Source: Tritrichomonas musculus
Taxonomy: Eukaryota; Parabasalia; Tritrichomonadida; Tritrichomonadidae
Assembly (NCBI GenBank): GCA_039105265.1
Contig: JAPFFF010000004.1
Span: forward strand, 5,518,001-5,582,000
Direction of reading: 5' to 3'
DNA length: 64,000 nucleotides
The notes under the pieces are model-generated. The model was not told the DNA's origin. It saw only the letters and a list, made by a program, of their open reading frames with translations, and did no database searches. The position numbers were made by a program, and so were the translations under genes. Shown here piece after piece: positions 21,169 to 32,700 of the stretch. Every line of letters starts with the position of its first letter. The first letter of the stretch is position 1.

Positions 21169-21440
21169 ATTGATTAATCCAGATTTTGTATCTAGGATTT
21201 CAATTATTTTTAATCGTCCTAAATTTTGGATTTGGTCGACCAAATCCAATTTTAATATATTTTTTTCATTTTTATAATTAAAATATTTATTTTTAAAAAT
21301 ATATATTAAATAAATATAAATGTTTTATAAAAAATATCATTTTCTTTTATAAAATCGAAATAAACTAAAAACAATATAGAGACCAAATATTTTCTCAATT
21401 TGAAATTTCAACGTACAAATTTTTATGGAAATACAATATA

Positions 21441-22940
21441 ATGGTTGAGCATTTTACATCGATTCTTTCATGTCATTTTTCATTTATAACAGATAGCAAG
21501 CCTGAACCATGTACACTTGTAATTGATATTACTAAAGAAATGTTAAATATCAAAATATTATATTCTTATTACGGTGAACCAAAATCAATAGATTTCAAAT
21601 ATGATGAATATAATAAATTGCTCGTATATAAATTAGGTTGTGTTTTTATGAATGATTCAAATACAGAAAAAAATGTGTATTTTTATTTTTTCAATAACGA
21701 AAACGATATCAAGCGATTTATTTTCATTTTAACAGATTCTGGTATGATTGTTCCACAAAGTATTGATCAAACTGATCAAACGCAATTTGAATTTCTATCT
21801 CATCATTCGTTTGTTCCAAAAGGCAATTATACGTTTACATTACCATTGATTATTACTAATATTAAAAAAATATTAAAAAACAGAGTTAAAAAAATCAAAG
21901 CTGATGATGTTATTCCATCTAATGACGCTTTTTATTCAAAAATTTATCCGTTTTTACACAAAATTGAAGAAAGAAAAATAAAAAAGTTAAAAATCGCCAA
22001 CAAAAATAAAATCAGTGGCAGTTTTAAATCACCAGATCAGTCAACATTAATAATTAAAATGGTCGCAAAAGTTCGGGCTCACAAAAACGAGTACAAACGG
22101 TTATTTCAAGAAATGAAAAAAAATCTAGAAAATGAAAAATTTTCAAAATATTTTCAAATGATTGAATCTGATTTCCAAAGAATGAATAGTACTGAAATTC
22201 TATCATCAATATATACAGAAAAATTGACAAAAACAATCGGTTTGATTTGTATGAATGTTTGTAAGGTTTACATTTTCTCTCAAAAAGTGGAATATTTTCA
22301 AAATAATTTTTTCATTGCTTTGAAATTGGCACTTTTGTTGATTGGTGGAGATCGAATCAAGAATTTCGTTGATTGCACTTTTTATGGGAATTCAAAAAGA
22401 GAACTGAAATCACTTTTTCAATTGATACCAAGTGATGTGATAAAAATAACCGAAAATGAATTTGAATATGAGAGTTTAGTCTATTCTCTTTATTCGTATT
22501 TGATGAAATCATTGTCTGCGAATGTGTCTGATTTGATGAGTAATTCGTTTCAGTTCTTCATGTCTTACTTGGAATATTTGGTCCCTTATTCAGGTGCCCT
22601 TTTTGTTTTGACAAAAATAAAATCATTCAATTTTCTTGAAAAAATGGTTGAAAATTTGTTTCTGTTTTCGTTTAAAAGTCCCTGGATTGCATGGCTCTTC
22701 ATAATGAGAACAAATGATCGTGAATTGGCAGTCGAATCTATCGTTGCATCAATCATCTATCATTTGGTGCCCAGAATTGTTAGCGAGAAAATTGACAGTG
22801 AAATGTCAATTGAAAGATTTCTGCCAAATTTTGAACATGAACTTCAGAATGATTCCAACTTAGTAAAAGAAATTGTTGATGTTGCAACATGCTTCTATTT
22901 TTACCAGAAACCAGAGAGTGAGAATCATTCATTTATATAA
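21441..22940 (+). CDS. Unrecognised 499-residue protein, possible PH-like N-domain
   Basis: Starts at ATG 21441, divergent from the importin gene with about 190-270 bases between them. Residues about 1-115 alternate strands of hydrophobic and polar residues ending in a helix (NDIKRFIFILTDSG), as in PH-like domains that precede TBC domains in trichomonad Rab-GAP-like proteins. Residues about 150-200 are basic (KKILKNRVKKIKAD). Residues about 210-480 are helical, with F-x-x-x-F/Y-rich segments (YFQMIESDFQRMN, FFMSYLEYLVPYSGALF). The arginine and glutamine fingers of TBC GAPs are not recognisable, so a degenerate TBC domain is only a weak option. No signal peptide or clear membrane segment is seen. 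Function is unknown. Confidence 0.7.
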   Translation: MVEHFTSILSCHFSFITDSKPEPCTLVIDITKEMLNIKILYSYYGEPKSIDFKYDEYNKLLVYKLGCVFMNDSNTEKNVYFYFFNNENDIKRFIFILTDSGMIVPQSIDQTDQTQFEFLSHHSFVPKGNYTFTLPLIITNIKKILKNRVKKIKADDVIPSNDAFYSKIYPFLHKIEERKIKKLKIANKNKISGSFKSPDQSTLIIKMVAKVRAHKNEYKRLFQEMKKNLENEKFSKYFQMIESDFQRMNSTEILSSIYTEKLTKTIGLICMNVCKVYIFSQKVEYFQNNFFIALKLALLLIGGDRIKNFVDCTFYGNSKRELKSLFQLIPSDVIKITENEFEYESLVYSLYSYLMKSLSANVSDLMSNSFQFFMSYLEYLVPYSGALFVLTKIKSFNFLEKMVENLFLFSFKSPWIAWLFIMRTNDRELAVESIVASIIYHLVPRIVSEKIDSEMSIERFLPNFEHELQNDSNLVKEIVDVATCFYFYQKPESENHSFI

Positions 22941-23108
22941 ATGAAGACTGAGTTGCATCCATTCTTGTTTTCCGAAGATGTTGAACTAATTAGTTTTTAA
23001 ATATTTATATGATTGTTATTTTTCATTGTGTGAATTAGCATGATGAATCTACTGGCTGCTTGAATATATGTTATTTTTTAAAAAATTGTTTTAAACCAAA
23101 TAAACATA

Positions 23109-25467
23109 GAGTATATGGAAAAAAAAAAATTATGAGACAAAATAATATTAATCACCATTTCACATAAATAGAAAAGATTTAGAAATCTGAGATTTTGCAG
23201 TTTTATTTATCATTATAATTGATGTAGTATCATCGTATTTTTGCTTATTTTTATGAAGGTAAATTCTCAATATAATTAATCTACATTTTTTTAAATAATG
23301 ATTAATTTTGAATTTTTTAATGGTATTTTATTTTCAAACACATAATATATTATTTCCTTATAGAAAAATTTAATATATAAGGAGTATTACATGATATATT
23401 TTAATATATGATATCATATCGAACTTATCAAAAAGTTGATAAAAAAAAGAATTAACAAAAAACTATCATTTCTTAATAATATTTGAAATTATTTGGGTAT
23501 TTGATATTAAATAGATATTTTTATTTCATATATATCAAAAATTAATAAAAATATTAATTTTTCACAAAATATCAATATGATTATTTGATTTTCATTTTTC
23601 GGTTTTTACCCTGTTATTATAATGTTAAAGATGTCCACAATGGAATTCCAGAGTTTCAGTTTTGTAACTTTATGGTACATGATTTTTTTCTTACAGAAAA
23701 GAGAAAAAAATTTTTTTTGGTAAAAAAATATAATAATGCACATTAAACCTCAAGCTAAAAAAAATTACTTCCGCAAATTAATTAAGTGCATCTTATACAT
23801 TTATTATTTATAATTGATGAATTGAAATATTTCATATATAATGAATTGAAAATGATTCAATTTTTTTTCAAAAAATACCAATTATTTTCAGAATGCAATG
23901 AACTTATTTCAATTTATCAATATATTCATAATATATGATTGTATATAAATTCGTTTTCCATATCATATTCTTTTGTAATCATTTTTTTCTTGTGAAAACC
24001 TAGATATAAAATATTTTTAATTTTTAATTTTTTCAATTCATCAAACATAATAAATTGACAAAACCAATTAGAAATCAATAAACACATAATATATATTTTA
24101 ATGAGAAATGACGTTCATTTGAAATTGTTTGTCTAATAGAGTTTTTTGCATTTTATTTAAGAAGAATGTGATATTCATAATTCAACAAATATATTTGATT
24201 CAAAACATTATCTTAGATATTTACAACTCATATATGATATATATTATTTTCCCCAAAATTGATAAGAATCTATTAAGGATATGTTAGGATGACCCCAAAA
24301 GTGAAGTGAAAATTATGTACAAATTATTTGTAATTTTTTTTCTGTTTGTAGTAGGCTTTAGGAATTGATAATAATAAGAAACAATTAAAATCATATTACA
24401 TTAATAATTATTACTTATAATACAAAAGATAATTATTATTTCAGAAAATATGCTTAAATTATTTTTTTTTTACAATATTTTTTTAGTTTATTATTTGTTT
24501 CACATCTAACTGAGAAAATGCATTTTCATTTGGATATAAAATTAGAAATTATATGAAAAACATTTATTACTAATTATTATTAGAAAAGCTCTAATATTTT
24601 GAGAAAATTTATTTATTTTTTTATCCGACCAAATATAAATTGACCATTAATTTTTTTTTGTCCATTAATTTTTTTTTTTTTCCATATACAGCTGTTTCGG
24701 AAATAGATTAGAATTTTTTTGAAATAAAATAGTAACCGTTTTATTTTTTTGGAAATTAAATATTTTTTTTTGGAAATAAAATAGGAACGATCATTTTATA
24801 TTCAATTTTATCATACTTAAAAACAGAATTAAAAGATAGATTAAAGAAATTTTATGGCGTTTTACACATTATTATGCTAATATATACACGAGTTTTGTTT
24901 TTAACAGTTCAATATGAAACATAGAGTATGTTATTGTGTTTTTAATATGATATTACTAAAATATTGTTTTCATCCAAAATTACTCAATAAAATCTTCAAT
25001 TTATTGACAATTATGCATTTTTTTTTATTTTTTAATATGAAAATTGATGATAATGTATAATTTAAAAAAACTCTTTCATTAATGAAAAAATCACTTTATT
25101 TATGATTATTATTGATTATTATATCGAATATGAAAAGAAATTTTCTTTTTGTTTTATCCAGGATATAATTTAAAAAAGATATTATGCAATCGGTGAAATA
25201 TCAATTATAAAGTATCTTTTTAATAACATCTGTCAAAATATATTAAATTGGCAAAAGATTGTTTAGATGTAATTAATATTTGCTTCTGATTTAAATGTTT
25301 TTCAACAGCAAAAATATTGGAAATTGAATGCAAAATAATCGTTCACTATTTTATTTCCAAAAAAAAATATTTTATTTCCAAAAATATTTTAGCGGTTATA
25401 TAAACCATTCAAATCATGCTATTTTATTTCCAAAAAATTCTAATCTATTTCCGAAACAGCTGTACTC
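23109..25467. mobile_element. TA-target DNA element A (1.58 kb) interrupted by a MITE
   Basis: The left end GAGTATATGGAAAAAAAAAA (after TA 23107-23108) is repeated in inverse at the right end. There the last bases CCATATA are separated from CTC by the inserted MITE 24689-25462; TA follows at 25468-25469. A partial inverse copy of the right 300 bases lies at 28410-28950 and preserves the uninterrupted end (TATAGAGTATATGGG), which proves the nesting. The interior 23130-24390 is AT-rich with no gene. It is a non-autonomous mariner/Tc1-type element by its TA target. Confidence 0.65.
24689..25462. mobile_element. Tc1-like MITE, 774 bp, nested in element A
   Basis: Termini CAGCTGTTTCGGAAATAGAT and its inverse lie at both ends, with TA duplicated at 24687-24688 and 25463-25464. 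The inverted termini extend about 130 bases with a small indel. The right 380 bases are also present at the start of the window (4-385). No transposase. CAG-starting ends and TA targets are typical of the Tc1/mariner group. Confidence 0.8.
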
Positions 25468-25481
25468 TATATTTTTTGATA

Positions 25482-26278
25482 GGGGGGTCAACCGCCGAAA
25501 ATGTGTCAAAAAATATATTTTTTAAAGATAATGATAAATAAATGATGGAAATATATTCCTTACTTTATATAGTTTATTTTAAAATATTTATTATTAAATT
25601 TCATCTATAGGTCCACAAAAGGCAACAACTTTTCGAAAATTAAAAAAAAAATTAACCATAATTCACCATTTTATAAAAAAGTGGCTTTTATGATTATTTG
25701 AATCAAATTGATTAATATTTTAAGTTTTATTCAAGAAGGTTATTATGAAAATATTTATTTACTTAGGTTATCAATTTAAAATTAATTTTTGAATCACAAT
25801 TTAAATTATTTAAATATCATAATAATATAATCAATGATATATATTTCAATCTATCATAAAATTGATTTTTAATAGATTTTCTCTCTTATTTTTTAATATT
25901 TTTATTACATTTGCATCAATTTCATATAATCATTTAGAATATAACTATCATATAACATTTTATGTAATTAAAGAGCAGAATTATAAAATTATCACATTTA
26001 AACCTGTTTTATAATCATTTCAATGGCAGAACAAAGTCTTTTATTAATTATCTTAATGATTTTACTGAAAATTTTTAAGAAATAACTCAATTTTCAAATC
26101 ACAAGTCATTACAACTTTAATGCTTTGCCTTTTTTGGCCCTATAGATAAAATTAGGAAAAAATATTTTTAATAAATAGTATATTCAATGAACTATATAGT
26201 TCTATAATTATTATACAAAAATTCTCAGATTTTAAGTTTGCTTTAAAATTTTGACAAAAATTTTACGGTTGACCCCCC
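25482..26278. mobile_element. Fold-back TA-target element, 797 bp
   Basis: The ends read GGGGGGTCAACCG and its inverse CGGTTGACCCCCC, flanked by TA at 25480-25481 and 26279-26280. A second inverted pair lies inside (CTATAGGTCCACAAAAGGCA near 25610-25629 against the inverse near 26125-26145), so much of the element could fold into a hairpin. No coding sequence. It sits 12 bases from the end of element A. Confidence 0.75.
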
Positions 26279-26402
26279 TATATTTTTTGTTATTCAAAAA
26301 TTGTGATGCAAGTTATGAACTTTTTCAGAGAAATAAAAAGGTTATATATCGTTCTCCTGTCAAGTCTAAAATAGTTTGTTTATCAAAAGTGATATTTTTA
26401 CA

Positions 26403-27839
26403 TTATGAAAAAAATAAATTTTCATGATCATTAATTATGTATTCGTTTATACCGTCAGTGAAAACCGTTTCCTTTTTCACATAATAAGTTCCAGAAACGA
26501 TTTTCCTTCCACCATCAACATGCAAAAGATGATCTGGATTAACGGAATCACAGAACGGGAATTCTTTCCCAGGAGGTATCGGATTTGCTTTATAAGCTTT
26601 TTCCTTGTTCATCATCAAAACATTTTTATCATTTTTGACATCAACGTTTACTTGGTAATAACCGGAATAAACGTATCTGATATTGTAAACTTTCCACAAA
26701 TCATTTGTTGCACAAATCACGCCTGATTTATCAGAATCAGCATTTTCAACAAAACTGTCGTATCCAAAGCAGTACGTGTTTTCAAGACCGCCTGTCAAAA
26801 AGTCGCTGAGCAAAATTCGGTTTTTGTTCGTGTCACCTGCGATGATGCAGTTATCGTCAAGAAATAGACCATAACGATAGAATTTGACACATGTGTCAGA
26901 TTCCGCTGTCAATTCAATCCGACCAGATTTCAATTCAAATTCTGTCAAAGGTCGATAACTGATGTTATCGCTAATTTGAATTGAAACAAACCGATCTTTT
27001 TCAATATCGGTGATCGGAACTTCAACTTTTTCACCAAAACGATAAGAAATTGAATTAATAATGGCGGTTTTCTTAAAAACAGAGGCTTTCTCTACCAATT
27101 TGCAGAATTTTTGATTATTGTTTGTTAGACCATTTATCGATTCAATTTCACCACTTTTTAAGCCAATAAATTTATTTTTGAATGAAAAATCAAAATTTCC
27201 AATTTCTCGCTTACTTCCTTCAAAATCTCTCTTGAGAACATTTCCATTATTATCGTATGTAATTTTTGGTTCAATTGAATCAAGTAAAACTGATAGAATT
27301 CTTCCATCGTCATCAATAACAACTGATGAAAAATATGAGAATATGCAGGCTAAGCCTTGACTAGTTTTCGTTGAATTTGTTGTAGCTGTTTTGTCAACAC
27401 TTGATGAAATTGAAAGATTAAGTTTGTAATTTATTGCTGTGAAAGAGTTGCTTTTGCAATCTTCGATGGCTTTTGAGGTTGCTCTTATGAGTTCGTTTGG
27501 GTAGTCTTCTTTTTTGATGTTTGATATTTCTGGTATTGGCTTTCTAAGAATTGATGATCGAAATGAATCAGCTTTTTTACACCAATTTGCAATTTGTGAA
27601 TTATCACCATAAAAATTGCGGCTTTCGTATCTTGTTTTAAATATTGTTGTTCTATCTGCTGCTGCAATACAACCATCAATGATTGGTATGCGATTTTCAA
27701 TTGCGTCTATAGTAATATCAGAAATAATATCTTTTTCATCTAATATAATAGCAATAATTGTTGCTTCGATCTTAATTGAATTTGGAATACAACTAAAATC
27801 AGAAACAGATATTCCCATCCCAAATTTATAGTGTTTCAT
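26403..27839 (-). CDS. Bacterial-looking secreted-type protein of unknown function
   Basis: A 478-residue protein from ATG 27839 (MKHYKFGMGISVSDFSCI). The frame is open 9 codons further but begins with TTG. Residues about 5-100 show a beta-rich motif, GMGISVS...IEATIIAIILDEKDIISDI followed by FKTRYESRNFYG and WCKKADSF. From memory this resembles a domain found, often in tandem, in hypothetical proteins of gut Firmicutes (pattern G-x-V...VDxTVAAVVLDxxGKI...YxTKxELGxxYGM...W). A related second copy spans about 145-235 (FSYFSSVVIDDDGRILSVLLDSIEP). Residues about 270-478 form a separate beta-rich domain (YYVKKETVFTDGINEYIIND). No signal peptide is clear. It is closely hemmed in by transposons. 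Bacterial origin is inference. Confidence 0.7.
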   Translation of the reverse strand: MKHYKFGMGISVSDFSCIPNSIKIEATIIAIILDEKDIISDITIDAIENRIPIIDGCIAAADRTTIFKTRYESRNFYGDNSQIANWCKKADSFRSSILRKPIPEISNIKKEDYPNELIRATSKAIEDCKSNSFTAINYKLNLSISSSVDKTATTNSTKTSQGLACIFSYFSSVVIDDDGRILSVLLDSIEPKITYDNNGNVLKRDFEGSKREIGNFDFSFKNKFIGLKSGEIESINGLTNNNQKFCKLVEKASVFKKTAIINSISYRFGEKVEVPITDIEKDRFVSIQISDNISYRPLTEFELKSGRIELTAESDTCVKFYRYGLFLDDNCIIAGDTNKNRILLSDFLTGGLENTYCFGYDSFVENADSDKSGVICATNDLWKVYNIRYVYSGYYQVNVDVKNDKNVLMMNKEKAYKANPIPPGKEFPFCDSVNPDHLLHVDGGRKIVSGTYYVKKETVFTDGINEYIINDHENLFFS

Positions 27840-27974
27840 TTTATTATTAACTCCTTGATAATTCAATTTTTTGGCATTTACTTAATTTTTTATCGTATTT
27901 TATTCAATTTCTGAAAATAGTTTTATTATACAAAATCTCATACTATAAAATGAGAATACTTATTTAATTAGATT

Positions 27975-28217
27975 TTAAGGATATGTTAATTGATCATTAT
28001 CATTAAATCTTTTATCATTTACATTAATTTGCCCACTAAAGTTTGCATTGCTATTTTTAATTGGTAGTTTCTTTCGGTAAAAAAAAAAGAAGTAATAAAT
28101 AGGAAAAACAGAGCATACAACAGCAAAACTATAAAAAAAACAAATAATTAAAATGCACCATCTGATTAAAAATCTTTCTTTTTGAGCTTTTTGGATCTTT
28201 GCTAGGATAATTACTGA
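27975..28217 (-). pseudogene. Orphan transmembrane segment plus cytoplasmic tail
   Basis: After a TGA, a minus-strand frame of 80 residues reads a basic lead (LAKIQKAQKERFLIRW), a hydrophobic segment of about 30 residues (CILIICFFYSFAVVCSVF), then a basic stop-transfer (YRKKLPIKN) and a polar tail rich in Asn and Asp, ending QLTYP and TAA. No ATG precedes it. It looks like the 3' end of a membrane protein gene whose 5' part has been lost. The element-A fragment starts 192 bases upstream. Confidence 0.45.
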
Positions 28218-28409
28218 TCATTACCACTTCTTTCTTCAATGAAATTATCATAAATATAAACTCTCCAAATTATCATAATTAGATAAATAATTGTATAAAT
28301 CTTCATGTCAACTATATCAATGCTTTCATATCTTTATTTATTTAATATATTAATTTTATGTTTATATGAATAATACTAATATTTGTCGATAATTTATGGA
28401 TAAAATATA

Positions 28410-28950
28410 GAGTATATGGGAAAAAAAAAATTAATGGACAAAAAAAAATTAATGGTCAATTTATATTTGGTCGGATAAAAAAATAAATAAATTTTCTCAA
28501 AATATTAGAGCTTTTCTAATAATAATTAGTAATAAATGTTTTTCATATAATTTCTAATTTTATATCCAAATGAAAATGCATTTTCTCAGTTAGATGTGAA
28601 ACAAATAATAAACTAAAAAAATATTGTAAAAAAAAAATAATTTAAGGTACAAATCCAGTACGTTATTTTTTGTAAGTGAGAACGTTTATTATTTGAATAG
28701 ATGGGGGTCTTTGAAAAAGTTTAAATTGACAAGGTGTGTTTTTGACATTTATTTTACATTTTTCTTAATTCAATGACATGTTATGTAAAAAATAGTCAGA
28801 TATTCGATTTTTTATATAACATGTCGATTTTTTCTTATAAAGTGTCAAAAAAAATGGCGGTTACGTAACGTACTGGATTTGTACCTTAAGCATATTTTCT
28901 GAAATAATAATTATCTTTTGTATTATAAGTAATAATTATTAATGTAATAT
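28410..28950. mobile_element. Partial inverse copy of element A carrying a TTAA insertion
   Basis: From GAGTATATGGG (after TA 28408-28409) to 28950 the sequence is the inverse of about 24390-24688 with few changes. Its terminus is intact where the other copy is split by the Tc1-like MITE. It is interrupted by the 240-bp TTAA element at 28646-28885. Similarity stops at ATTAATGTAATAT, so the rest of the element is missing. Confidence 0.8.
28646..28885. mobile_element. piggyBac-like TTAA MITE, 240 bp
   Basis: Perfect 20-base inverted ends GGTACAAATCCAGTACGTTA, flanked by TTAA at 28642-28645 and 28886-28889. The uninterrupted sister sequence near 24450-24460 contains a single TTAA (inverse AATTTAAGCAT), so this is a direct filled-site/empty-site comparison. 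TTAA targets and exact duplication are typical of piggyBac-family transposition. No coding capacity. Confidence 0.9.
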
Positions 28951-29512
28951 AAAAAGTTTTCATTCAAAAATCAAAAAAAAAAAAAAAATATCATTATAAA
29001 AAGTTGTATCGTTTTCATTCAAAAATCAAAAAAAAAAAAAAATTGATGGTAAAAAATCATTGAAATCATATACCAAAAAAATTATTTATAATTATTGTAT
29101 ATGAAAAAAATAACTTTCCTTTGTTATTTTTTAAAAAAATCGAATTTGCAATCATAAATGTATTTATGACGAATTATAGCGTATTTAAACGTTTAAGTCC
29201 ATTCAATTAATCTTATTCCTCCTGAAAATATTGAATAAATTAATCGAAAACTATATAAAAAGCAAACAATTTTTTCAAAGAATAAGTATTAAATTTCTGT
29301 CTGAAATCAAAATTTTCAATTCAAAGAATGGTTATAGTAATTATTTTTATAGTAATATAAAAAACTAAAAACGTATTTTTCTTCAAAGAATATTTCTATT
29401 TATATGAATATTTAAATAAATAATATTAGTATTTTGTAATAATAATAAAAATAACTTTAAACTAGCAAAACTACAATTATTTTAGAAGATTTCTAAAGAT
29501 TTCTTTTTTCAA

Positions 29513-29559
<47 letters not shown>

Positions 29560-29795
29560 AAAGGTTTGTAGCCATTTCCCTCATAATTTTTTAATATGAT
29601 TTTGATATTCTTTTCAACGCAGTTTTCTTTAATTAAAATATGTATAAGTTCCAAAATAATAGAATTTATAGTTTTATTTATTCTTTGATATAATAAAATA
29701 TGCAAAGATTAATAATAATATAGCTTCTTTATTGATAAATTTTTAGTTTTTAATATCTTTGAAAATTGAAATGATCTTGATCTTTATTATTATCT
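28951..29795. other. Non-coding spacer with A-rich repeats and a 43-base poly-T tract
   Basis: TTTTCATTCAAAAATC followed by 13-15 A occurs twice (about 28957-28987 and 29012-29042). A run of 43 T occupies 29516-29558. No gene is supported; the lysine-rich open frame across the T run is an artefact. Confidence 0.7.
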
Positions 29796-32700
29796 ATGTT
29801 CTTTTATTTGTTGATATGCTTCAAATTAATCCAAAACAATTCAACGATACTAAAGCATAATATGCATATATCTGATTTCGTTATTAAGCAATGTAATGAA
29901 ATAACTACAAATGTTGCCAACAAAAAAGAAAGAAAAACTGAATATTTTTATTGCAATAGTGGTTATGTAACATTCCATAATTGTTTCTTTGAAAATATAG
30001 AAATGGCAAAAGATAAGGCTTCACATTTACTGCATTCTGAAACAGCTCATCTTTCAATTTTGAATTGTAAATTTAGCAATATCAAATATTCAGATGCCAT
30101 GATTTATCTGCAAACTACTAAAAAAAGTAAAGATTTTCATTTTACGCTAACTTCAAATGAAATATACAATTGTGAAACTCGTAATTCAAATGGAAGAATT
30201 GTTTTATCGCATTCACAAACAAATGACGTACAAAACAACTATATTTATTGTAATATAATGACAAATTTAGCTCAAGCTTTTTATTTTTACTATACTGATG
30301 ACATTTCTTTTATTAATAATACAATTATAAATGCCAAATGTTCTGATATGGGAAGTGCAATTTACACAAAGGAAGATGGAAATGGAAACACTCTCCAAAT
30401 TTCTAATTGTGTTTTTTCCAATTGTCGCGGTAAGCGTGGTTCAATTATTTACATTAATGGATTAGGCTCAGACATCAACATAGAAAAATCAACTTTTACA
30501 GATTGCAAGAACTTGGAAATTGATGGAAGCTTTATAAGAATTGGTGTACAAAAGAATAAAAAAATAACTTTTACGGAATGCAACTTTGTTTATTTAGAAA
30601 GTTGCTCTAGCAATGGAGGAGTTGGCATATTAATCGATGATGTCACAATAGATACATTTACAAGATGTGTATTTAAGCATATAAATCACAACCATAACTC
30701 AATTGGAAGCGGAGCGCTGGCATATGAGAGCTCAAAATCAGACCTTATTATTGATAACTGCACTTTTTATAATATTACAGATTCGCATAATGGCGGTGCT
30801 ATTTACTTCAATTCTAAAGATAAATACTTAAAAGTTGATAAGTGTTATTTTGAACAAACAAAGTCCAGCGTTGATGGCCATTCTATTTGTATTCTAGCGA
30901 GTAATACATACACAATTACTATTTCAGATTCTCATTTTACTGATTGTGGATCGTTAGCAAATACTTATGTTATCAATATTAATAGCGTTAACTTTGACTT
31001 TTTCAATAATGAAATTACTTTTAATGATCCATTAAATAGCTGTGGTTGCATAAAATCAAACAAATATCAAGAACATAACTATCGAAATAACCTTTTCAAA
31101 AATGCTCATGTTGATTTTGAATCAAATTCTGCAGGAATTGATGAATCTAATTCTGCTGGATCAAATAAAATTGAAATAACTAACAATATATTTGATGGCA
31201 TTTCTGGTCCAAGTGAAGGGAGATGCTTTTATGTAAAGTATCCAAAAGATTCCACTGGTCTCATTATTTCGGGTAATATTGTTCAGAATTGTCCAGCTGG
31301 TGGAATTTTCATAAAATTATTATTTGAAACACAAATCAATGAATTTGTGTTTCAGAATTTTCAGTTCATTAACAATTCAGTTAGTGATGTTTCTTACAAT
31401 AAGTATCATTCATGCTCCCAAATATATGTTCAAAATCCAATGAATGGAAATTTTGGAGGTGAAGTCACTCTCAAATTTGAAAACTGCACATTTCAGAATA
31501 ATGCAAGTCCTAAACAAGGTGGTGCTTTAGCTTATGGAAGAAACCAGTACAATTCATATTGTAAAATTATTATTAATAATTGTTTGTTCGTTGGCAATAG
31601 TGCAAAAGAAGGTGGATCTGCACTCTCACTTATTGTTTATCAAGGTTGTGAAATAACAAACTCTCGTTTCACTCAAAACAAATTTGAAACAGGAAGTGGC
31701 TCCATCTATATTGAAACTGATTTTGACTGTCCAAATGTAAATGAAAAGCCAACAAGAAGTCCTGTAATAAGCATCAGTAATTGCATTTTTGATGATACCG
31801 AAGGAAAGGATGCAGGAATTGTTATTAATAGTTCACCAAATGCACCTGTTTCGATTCAACATTGCACCCTCAATAAATGTGGAAGCTCAGGCCATTCAAT
31901 TGATATTCAATCAAGCGTGCAATCAACATTTATTCATAATTGTACTCTAAATGCTGGTCCTGGTGGAGTGTATGTGCATAGTGCAGGCAAGATTGAATTA
32001 TCATACAATGATTTTGTTAAGACATCAACGGACTCAGCTTTATCAATTGAGTCTGAAGATGCGTCAGAAACAGTATCAATTACCCAATGTCTTTTTGATT
32101 CTTGTTCAGGAGCAGTTCATAGTTGTTTCTATATTTCAGCACAAACTGATTCTTTTGAATTTAAAGACATTATAATTCAAAATTCCAAACTAGAAGGCTG
32201 TGAAAATTATATTGGTTCATTGAATTTGAAAGAAGGTTTTACATTCACAATGACAAACTTTTCTTTCAAATATAATTCTTGTTCTAGTTTGTTTGGTGGT
32301 GGTACAGGAATGTTATTTAGTGGAATATCTGAATTAACATTTAATATTTGTGAGTTTTCAAACAACGAAGCTCATCAAGATAAAGCATCAAGTCGTCCTC
32401 TAGAAAACTCTCCAGATAATCCTTATTATAATGGCGATGGAGGTGCTATTCAAATTGGATGCCAAAAAGATACAAAACTGAAAAAAGTTACTTTTAATAT
32501 GTGCAGCTTTAATAATAACAAAGCCTTCAGGCATGGTGGAGCCATTGCGATACAGACAGTAAATGAAGTAGATCTTATTGATTGTAAATTTGATGAAAAC
32601 ATTGCAAACTTTAATTTTGAATCATCGGGCACACTGTTATTTGAAAATCATTTTCATAAAAAGAAAGAAGGAAGAGGAGGAGCCATTTATCTGAATCCTG

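Noticed and set aside
29493-29705. 70-residue frame with a poly-Lys stretch
   Set aside because: The lysines come from the 43-base homopolymer, and no other coding sign exists.
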